A stretch of 8,399 nt of DNA from Bacillota bacterium (GTDB lineage Bacteria; Bacillota; Bacilli; Bacillales_B; DSM-18226). The notes beneath the pieces were generated by a model. The model saw nothing but the letters and a program-made list of their open reading frames with translations. It did not search any database and was not told where the DNA came from. Of the stretch, positions 5,399 through 8,399 are shown one piece after another; within the stretch, counting starts at the first letter, position 1; each line of letters starts with the position of its first letter. The translations under genes were made by a program, and so were the position numbers. The stretch lies in contig JAUZQA010000159.1 in NCBI GenBank assembly GCA_030705665.1, positions 1 through 8,399 of the forward strand, read 5' to 3'.

Positions 5399-5430
5399 TC
5401 CCGATGTTTGCCGCATTGGGATTTTTTATT
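5399..5430 (+). terminator. Rho-independent terminator hairpin on the plus strand, with no plus-strand gene upstream
   Basis: A stem CCCGATG (5400-5406) pairs with CATTGGG (5414-5420), with one more T-A pair outside and a 7-base loop, followed on the plus strand by ATTTTTTATTT. On the minus strand there is no T-run after the stem, so it cannot terminate the minus-strand XRE transcript. Nothing on the plus strand upstream codes for protein. It may end a small antisense RNA. Confidence 0.5.
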
Positions 5431-5443
5431 TATCTGGTTGTAT

Positions 5444-5662
5444 TCATCTTCGCAATGAAAGCAAATCTTGTATTTCACAGTCTAGAGCTCCACATAATTT
5501 AGCGAGTGTTTCAAGATCCATTCGCTGATTTTTATTGTGATAAGCTTTGGAAATACATTTTCGCGACAATCCAGTTAAATCTTTAACTTCCTCGATCGTA
5601 CGAATATTTCTTTCTTCCATTACCTCTTTCAGATGTAATTCGCATTGAGGATAATCTTCCAT
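5444..5662 (-). CDS. Small XRE-family (Cro/C1-type HTH) regulator, first gene of the replication operon
   Basis: A 72-residue, single-domain helix-turn-helix protein. The HTH spans about 20-45: IEEVKDLTGLSRKCISKAYH, where TIEEVKDLTGLS is the first helix and turn and RKCISKAYH the recognition helix. LETLAKLCGALDCEIQDLL then completes the five-helix XRE fold. No C-terminal dimerisation or peptidase domain is present, so it is Cro-sized. AAGGAGGTGA lies just before the ATG at 5662; an in-frame ATG at 5620 would give the XRE domain alone but has no such site. A promoter with TATAAT (5683-5688) lies upstream and overlaps two palindromes. It is a paralogue of the divergent XRE gene at 5838 and starts the operon that carries the initiator, so it probably controls phage replication or lysogeny. 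Confidence 0.85.
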   Translation of the reverse strand: MEDYPQCELHLKEVMEERNIRTIEEVKDLTGLSRKCISKAYHNKNQRMDLETLAKLCGALDCEIQDLLSLRR

Positions 5663-5682
5663 AACTTCACCTCCTTGTCTCT

Positions 5683-5712
5683 ATTATACTACCCATGGGT
5701 TATATTGCACAA
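5683..5712 (-). promoter_or_regulatory. Promoter of the minus-strand XRE/replication operon
   Basis: Read on the minus strand, the -10 is a perfect TATAAT (5683-5688) and the -35 is TTGTGC (5707-5712), 18 bases apart. The -35 is weak, which suits a regulated promoter. The palindrome at 5691-5700 fills the spacer and another overlaps the -35. The start point would fall about 20 bases upstream of the XRE start codon. Confidence 0.55.
5691..5700. promoter_or_regulatory. Operator O1, perfect 10-bp palindrome
   Basis: ACCCATGGGT is a perfect palindrome lying between the -10 and -35 of the minus-strand promoter. It shares the ACC(C/T)..(A/G)GGT pattern with the palindromes at 5712 and 5776. Occupancy would block the minus promoter. 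The binder is inferred to be one or both of the flanking XRE proteins. Confidence 0.55.
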
Positions 5713-5722
5713 CCCTTAGGTA
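5711..5722. promoter_or_regulatory. Operator O2, near-palindrome
   Basis: AACCCTTAGGTA at 5711-5722 overlaps the -35 of the minus-strand promoter. Its left half ACCC and right half AGGT are imperfect inverted copies. It is close to the reverse complement of O3 at 5775-5786 (AACCTTAGGGTT), so the two read as the same site in opposite orientations. It is 20 bases from O1, about two helical turns, favouring cooperative binding. Confidence 0.5.
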
Positions 5723-5752
5723 TTGATTTAACTGATATTTTTTCCATATGTG

Positions 5753-5771
5753 ACAATTTGTTGAAAATTGT
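5753..5771. repeat. Short inverted repeat in the divergent control region
   Basis: ACAATTT (5753-5759) and AAATTGT (5765-5771) are perfect inverted arms around GTTGA. The sequence is unlike the ACCC palindromes, so it may be a site for another regulator, or chance in AT-rich DNA. Confidence 0.3.
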
Positions 5772-5774
5772 TGT

Positions 5775-5786
5775 AACCTTAGGGTT
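5775..5786. promoter_or_regulatory. Operator O3, near-palindrome at the plus-strand promoter
   Basis: AACCTTAGGGTT at 5775-5786 overlaps the weak -35 of the plus-strand promoter (TTGCAT at 5785-5790). It is related to O1 and O2 and would let an XRE protein control its own gene. It is about 64 bases from O2, so looping between the two promoters is conceivable. Confidence 0.5.
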
Positions 5787-5812
5787 GCATTTTTTAAAAA
5801 ATAAGATATAAT
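5785..5812 (+). promoter_or_regulatory. Promoter of the plus-strand XRE gene
   Basis: A perfect TATAAT at 5807-5812 with a weak -35, TTGCAT at 5785-5790, 16 bases apart. The spacer is very AT-rich. The start point would be near 5819, about 19 bases before the ATG at 5838. O3 overlaps the -35. Confidence 0.55.
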
Positions 5813-5837
5813 CAATTTTGAAAGGAGATGATACCTA

Positions 5838-6050
5838 ATGGTAGTAAGAAATAACCTAAGAGTCCTAATGGCTAAAAAAGGAGTAAATATTCAAGATGTT
5901 TCCGATGCTACTGGACTTAGCCGTAAGTCTATTTCTAAGCTGTATAATGAATCCTCTATCCAGATTACCTTTGATGTTCTCGCCCGTTTATGTGCTTACT
6001 TCGAATGTGAACCGCAAGATATGCTTTTCTTAGATAAAAACTCTAAATAA
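5838..6050 (+). CDS. Small XRE-family (Cro/C1-type HTH) regulator, divergent paralogue
   Basis: A 70-residue single-domain XRE protein. The HTH spans about 18-40: NIQDVSDATGLSRKSISKLY, followed by FDVLARLCAYFECEPQDML. It aligns end to end with the divergent minus-strand XRE protein, sharing TGLSRK.ISK.Y and LA.LC....CE.QD.L, so the two genes come from one ancestor. No C-terminal domain for dimerisation or RecA-dependent cleavage is present, so it is not a classic CI-type repressor. AGGAG lies 10 bases before the ATG. The promoter overlaps operator O3. Together with the minus-strand XRE gene it forms a head-to-head regulatory switch. Which of the two acts as the maintenance repressor cannot be told from sequence alone. 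Confidence 0.85.
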   Translation: MVVRNNLRVLMAKKGVNIQDVSDATGLSRKSISKLYNESSIQITFDVLARLCAYFECEPQDMLFLDKNSK

Positions 6051-6102
6051 TAATTTTGTATTTTTGTATTACGTAAATTTTTAAAAAAGGAGTGAACACA
6101 CT

Positions 6103-6297
6103 GTGGCCCACGTTCGTAAGGATTGTAAAAACGATTCAACAACTTATTCAGCTTCATCCATAATTTTTAAAATGATTAAAAATTATCGTCATAAAAAAGA
6201 AATTGATACCCAGTCCGAAGCGATAACCCAATTGATTCTTAAAGGCTTGAAATATGAAGCTCTTGTAGAGAAGAAAAAAGCTCGTGATGCCGTATGA
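6103..6297 (+). CDS. Possible ribbon-helix-helix DNA-binding protein (64 aa)
   Basis: A 64-residue protein starting at a GTG with AAGGAGTGA 7 bases upstream. The N-terminal 20 residues are Ser/Thr/Asn-rich; then a basic stretch (KNYRHKKEI), and DTQSEAITQLILKGLKYEAL at about 35-54, which looks like the helix A-turn-helix B of a small ribbon-helix-helix (Arc/CopG-like) protein with a preceding short strand (KEID). It is 52 bases downstream of the XRE gene, on the same strand, with a terminator at 6316-6348 shortly after its stop, so the two form one transcript. It could be a regulator, antirepressor or a maintenance protein. The ribbon-helix-helix call is tentative. Confidence 0.55.
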   Translation: MAHVRKDCKNDSTTYSASSIIFKMIKNYRHKKEIDTQSEAITQLILKGLKYEALVEKKKARDAV

Positions 6298-6315
6298 TAT
6301 ACGATGATACTTAGC

Positions 6316-6348
6316 AAGGATGTCCCATGTTGATAGGACATCCTTTTT
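6316..6348 (+). terminator. Rho-independent terminator after the plus-strand XRE/RHH genes
   Basis: A perfect 10-bp stem, AAGGATGTCC at 6316-6325 with GGACATCCTT at 6336-6345, has a 10-base loop and a T-run overlapping the end of the stem (6344-6348). It ends the two-gene plus-strand transcript 19 bases past the stop. The converging minus-strand operon ends at 6352, so both operons may share this hairpin, but the minus side has no T-run. Confidence 0.85.
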
Positions 6349-6351
6349 ACT

Positions 6352-6495
6352 TTACATTTCCCGGTAGACATATACACATTTTTCAAAGGGCAAGGCGAAT
6401 GGATCAGGACTGTTTAATGATTCTACTAGTAGTTCTGCTTCTGCTTCGGTTTCAGCTGTATCGACTAGAGTATCTTTGCTATAAATGCCGTACAT
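6352..6495 (-). CDS. Small hypothetical protein (47 aa)
   Basis: A 47-residue protein starting MYGIYSKDTLVDTAETEAEA and ending in CVYVYREM. It has a beta-like start, a helix rich in Ala and Glu (ETEAEAELLVESLN) and a C-terminal strand (KCVYVYREM), which is compatible with a small alpha/beta fold. The ATG at 6495 has GAAGGAGG 8 bases upstream. A longer frame to 6630 exists, but it overlaps the zinc-ribbon gene in another frame and has no ribosome binding site. It is the last gene of the right minus-strand operon and stops 4 bases past the plus-strand terminator's T-run. Family unknown. Confidence 0.6.
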   Translation of the reverse strand: MYGIYSKDTLVDTAETEAEAELLVESLNSPDPFALPFEKCVYVYREM

Positions 6496-6532
6496 GGGAT
6501 TTTCCTCCTTCGCTATTTGTTCGAAATACAAT

Positions 6533-6667
6533 TCAAACCCCTTCCCAACAATGATCGCAATGTTCACATTCATAAATATAAACCGTATATCCCTCACCTT
6601 GTTCATTACGCTTTTCTTCTTTATCAACACTTCTAAAATCAGTCGAATGACAATTAGGACATTCCAT
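6533..6667 (-). CDS. Small zinc-ribbon protein (44 aa)
   Basis: A 44-residue frame, MECPNCHSTDFRSVDKEEKR onward, ending YECEHCDHCWEGV. CPNC (C3, C6) and CEHC (C34, C37) with a further cysteine (C40) are the two knuckles of a zinc ribbon, separated by about 27 residues, as in many small phage zinc-ribbon proteins. AAGGAAGGTG lies 6 bases before the ATG. It is 37 bases upstream of the 47-residue gene. It may bind nucleic acid or a protein partner, but a specific role cannot be given. Confidence 0.75.
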   Translation of the reverse strand: MECPNCHSTDFRSVDKEEKRNEQGEGYTVYIYECEHCDHCWEGV

Positions 6668-6735
6668 AATTAACACCTTCCTTCTAATTTGAAATTTGGT
6701 TCAATCGATTTATTCTTTTGTTTCGAAATGCGACA

Positions 6736-6993
6736 TTATTTTGGAATATACATATTGTTTGTTAATAATTTCATTTGTTCAGTTAATTCATCCATTTTTT
6801 CAACTAATTCTTGCCATCGAACAGCATATGAACCAATTTCCATATTTAATGACCTATTGTCTTTTGTTAATTCTTCAACCTTTTCAGCTTGTTCAATAAG
6901 CCAATTTGTGTCATTATCATCTAAAAATCCACCGTATTGACTGCGTTCTTCAAAATCGTGTTTTATCATTTCTAAACGTTCTTTATCTGTCAT
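6736..6993 (-). CDS. Small coiled-coil protein (85 aa)
   Basis: An 85-residue protein, MTDKERLEMIKHDFEERSQY and on. The N-terminal third (to about 35) is an acidic helical segment with NWLIEQAEKVEEL; the rest (about 32-80) is a continuous heptad-like helix with Leu/Met every three or four residues (LVEKMDELTEQMKLL). No catalytic motif. It resembles the uncharacterised coiled-coil proteins that accompany recombination genes in Bacillus phages. AAAGGAG lies 10 bases before the ATG. It follows the double-HTH gene by 33 bases on the same strand. Function unknown. Confidence 0.7.
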   Translation of the reverse strand: MTDKERLEMIKHDFEERSQYGGFLDDNDTNWLIEQAEKVEELTKDNRSLNMEIGSYAVRWQELVEKMDELTEQMKLLTNNMYIPK

Positions 6994-7026
6994 TTACAAT
7001 CAACTCCTTTACGATACATTTTCTTT

Positions 7027-7338
7027 CTATTGAGCATTTACCCAATAACTTATTGCCTGCGCTGATACATCAAGCTCTCTAGCAATCGCATAATTGGATA
7101 ATCCTTGTTCTTTCATTCTCCTAATCTGCAAAGGATCTAACGACCGTTTTCTGCCGCACATCAGCTTATAAATCTTATCCGGTTCCCATCCAATTTTCTT
7201 TTTCCATTTAGCCAATAGAGGTAAAGAGATAAGAAGACATCTTGCAATCTCCTTATCTGTCTTTCTTAATACTTTTTGACCGCGATACCATTCGACTGTA
7301 AAATAATCAGGCATTTCAATTGGAACTGGCCCACTCAT
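7027..7338 (-). CDS. Double helix-turn-helix protein of phage type (103 aa)
   Basis: A 103-residue protein with two HTH-like units. The first is at about 24-50 (KTDKEIARCLLISLPLLAKW then KKKIGW) and the second at about 68-100 (LDPLQIRRMKEQGLSNYAIA, then RELDVSAQAISYWV). They are joined by a basic segment with GRKRS. Such tandem homeodomain-like HTHs bind DNA; the second resembles the HTH of resolvases and invertases. I place the start at the ATG at 7338, which overlaps the stop of the membrane-protein gene (ATGA) with a short G-rich stretch upstream. A longer frame, starting at 7401, runs through that gene in another frame and is rejected. It may be a phage regulator or packaging/recombination accessory; the function is inferred from the fold only. 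Confidence 0.75.
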   Translation of the reverse strand: MSGPVPIEMPDYFTVEWYRGQKVLRKTDKEIARCLLISLPLLAKWKKKIGWEPDKIYKLMCGRKRSLDPLQIRRMKEQGLSNYAIARELDVSAQAISYWVNAQ

Positions 7339-7517
7339 GGTCCCACTACCGATAGGGAAATGATTGCTGCTATAAAGACAAACCCATATAACCAAGGCCA
7401 ATATGGTCTTTCATGGTCTAAAAGAAAGAATACTTCTTCATCTTTCACTAATTCCGTTTTTCGTGGATGCAGATCAGCTTCTTGATATTCATTTTGTAAG
7501 CGTTCAAGTGTAGTCAT
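7335..7517 (-). CDS. Small single-pass membrane protein (60 aa)
   Basis: A 60-residue protein. Residues about 1-38 are soluble and charged (MTTLERLQNEYQEADLHPRK, then DEEVFFLLDHERP), and residues 41-58 form one hydrophobic segment, PWLYGFVFIAAIISLSVV, ending right at the C-terminus (GP). This is a C-terminally anchored membrane protein; the soluble part would face the cytoplasm. I use the ATG at 7517 because AAGGAGG lies 6 bases upstream; an ATG two codons earlier overlaps that site. It follows the ERF gene by 42 bases, across a short hairpin, and is coupled to the HTH gene. The role is unknown, possibly tethering phage DNA metabolism to the membrane. Confidence 0.7.
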   Translation of the reverse strand: MTTLERLQNEYQEADLHPRKTELVKDEEVFFLLDHERPYWPWLYGFVFIAAIISLSVVGP

Positions 7518-7539
7518 ATACATCCTCCTTCATAAAGAA

Positions 7540-7555
7540 AGGGGAATTATCCCCT
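7540..7555. other. Small hairpin between the ERF and membrane-protein genes
   Basis: AGGGGA (7540-7545) and TCCCCT (7550-7555) form a 6-bp stem with a 4-base loop. Neither strand has more than a short, broken T-run after it, so it is at best a weak terminator or processing site that could lower expression of the genes downstream of ERF. Confidence 0.35.
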
Positions 7556-7559
7556 CTCT

Positions 7560-8129
7560 TTAAGCACCTTTTTTATTTGCTTCCAGTTTTTTCGTTAAGT
7601 AGTTATCAATCTGATTATTGTTGTATTTTTGTTTTTGCCCTTCATACCAAGGGCTAAACTGTTCTTCTGTTCCACCAAGCAGTTTCCATTTAGATAAAAG
7701 TATTGGTTCCCCGACAGTTGTAATTTCCTTGCTGTTTGTTGTTGCTTCGTTCCCATCGTCATCTAAATCACTAACGATCCCGAAAGCAGCAGATAATGAA
7801 TACCTTCTTGCATATGTGATGGCTGAACCTGCACCCTGTGCTGTCTTTTTTTCCATTGGTAATATGAATGGTTCCATTTCAATAAACTCTCCGCTAGAGT
7901 GCAATATGAGCGTTACAACACCTACTCCATAATCGGTGGTTACTGGCATTTGAGTGTAAGATAACCCGTATTTTGGCGCACATTCATGTATAGATTTAAC
8001 GGTTCCATCAATCGTTACATATTTAGATTTGAAGTGAGGATTTTTCCCATCCTTCTCAGGTTGTTTTACTTCTTTTTGGAACTCTGATAAGGCTTTAGCA
8101 ATATTGGCGATAGATTCACTAGTTCTCAT
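7560..8129 (-). CDS. erf: ERF-family single-strand annealing recombinase
   Basis: A 189-residue protein of the ERF (essential recombination function) family, which anneals complementary single strands during phage recombination. The N-terminal helix SESIANIAKALSEFQKEV leads to NPHFKSKYVTIDGTV at 30-44. The conserved block AQGAGSAITYARRYSLSAA lies at 97-115, with YARRY as the signature. A short acidic segment DLDDDGNEA (121-129) and a Lys/Gln/Asn-rich tail follow. Length is usual for Firmicute ERF proteins (about 180-220). GGAGG lies 9 bases before the ATG at 8129. The 5' end overlaps the preceding coiled-coil gene by 11 bases. ERF and SSB here lie in different operons, whereas in many Bacillus phages they are adjacent. 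Confidence 0.92.
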   Translation of the reverse strand: MRTSESIANIAKALSEFQKEVKQPEKDGKNPHFKSKYVTIDGTVKSIHECAPKYGLSYTQMPVTTDYGVGVVTLILHSSGEFIEMEPFILPMEKKTAQGAGSAITYARRYSLSAAFGIVSDLDDDGNEATTNSKEITTVGEPILLSKWKLLGGTEEQFSPWYEGQKQKYNNNQIDNYLTKKLEANKKGA

Positions 8130-8382
8130 GTTTTATTTCCTCCATTAGTGGTATACTATCCGTAGAATTATGTTCAAAGGGCAGTTCGATTTCCAGGTCG
8201 CTGTCCTTTTCCAGTATTTCAAGGGCTTGTCCAACTTGTTCTAGTGTTTCCCTATGCTTTTCATTTCCTTGTTTTAATACTTCAATAGCTTCCTCATAGC
8301 TTTTTATTTTCTGTAGGTTTTCTTCTAACTGACGAAGATGATATTTCTGCGTTCGACGTAGCTCATCAATGACTAATTCCAT
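8119..8382 (-). CDS. Coiled-coil protein upstream of erf (87 aa)
   Basis: An 87-residue protein. From residue 1 to about 62 it is one long charged helix with regular Leu/Ile/Val spacing (RQLEENLQKIKSYEEAIEVL, then LEQVGQALEILEKD), so a coiled coil is nearly certain; the last 20 residues are acidic with a probably extended segment. AAGGAGG lies 8 bases before the ATG at 8382, near the window edge. Its stop overlaps the ERF start by 11 bases, implying coupled translation. Small coiled-coil genes beside recombinases are common in phages, where they may be partners, but no specific function is shown. Confidence 0.7.
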   Translation of the reverse strand: MELVIDELRRTQKYHLRQLEENLQKIKSYEEAIEVLKQGNEKHRETLEQVGQALEILEKDSDLEIELPFEHNSTDSIPLMEEIKHEN

Positions 8383-8399
8383 ATATGGTACCTCCTTCA

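Noticed and set aside
5785..5837. Riboswitch in the plus-strand XRE leader
   Set aside because: The leader from the predicted start point to the ATG is only about 20 bases, too short for one.
7027..7401. Start of the double-HTH gene at 7401
   Set aside because: The extra 21 residues come from reading the membrane-protein gene in another frame; the ATGA-coupled ATG at 7338 is better.
1..8399. tRNA, rRNA or insertion sequence
   Set aside because: No cloverleaf with a TTCRA arm, no rRNA blocks, no transposase motifs or terminal repeats were found by eye.

Overview
This window is a compact, AT-rich block of phage early genes from a low-GC Firmicute. The host is most likely Bacillus or a close relative: there are strong AGGAGG-type ribosome binding sites, GTG and TTG starts, and a protein set typical of Bacillus temperate phages. 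No structural, integrase or host genes are visible, so it is either the early region of a prophage or a phage genome fragment. About 22 genes are supported. Seven of them, 37 to 56 codons long, are easily missed, and several starts are moved inward to the ATG that carries a ribosome binding site.

Right block (8382 to 6352, minus strand): a coiled-coil protein, an ERF-family single-strand annealing protein, a small membrane protein, a double helix-turn-helix protein, a second coiled-coil protein, a small zinc-ribbon protein and a 47-residue protein. Middle island (5838 to 6297, plus strand): a 70-residue XRE regulator and a possible ribbon-helix-helix protein, ended by a good hairpin terminator at 6316-6348. 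Divergent control region (5663-5837): two promoters and three related short palindromes between the plus-strand XRE gene and a paralogous XRE gene on the minus strand.

Left block (5662 to 1, minus strand): the second XRE regulator, a winged-helix replication initiator with a phage C-terminal domain, a DnaC-like helicase loader, then a tightly overlapping run of small genes (zinc-binding, HTH, DUF3310, coiled-coil), an HNH nuclease, SSB, a repeat-containing PD-(D/E)XK-like nuclease and the start of one more gene cut by the window edge.

The genes fit one job. The initiator would bind the origin, the loader would recruit the host replicative helicase, and SSB and the ERF annealase would handle single-stranded DNA. 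The paired XRE regulators look like a small switch controlling the replication operon. The most interesting feature is a cluster of about four 23-bp repeats (4880-4971) inside the initiator gene, in the linker between its two domains. This is where lambda keeps its origin iterons in gene O, and I read it as the probable replication origin. A plus-strand terminator hairpin just upstream of the initiator (5399-5430) has no sense gene to serve and may end a small antisense RNA.
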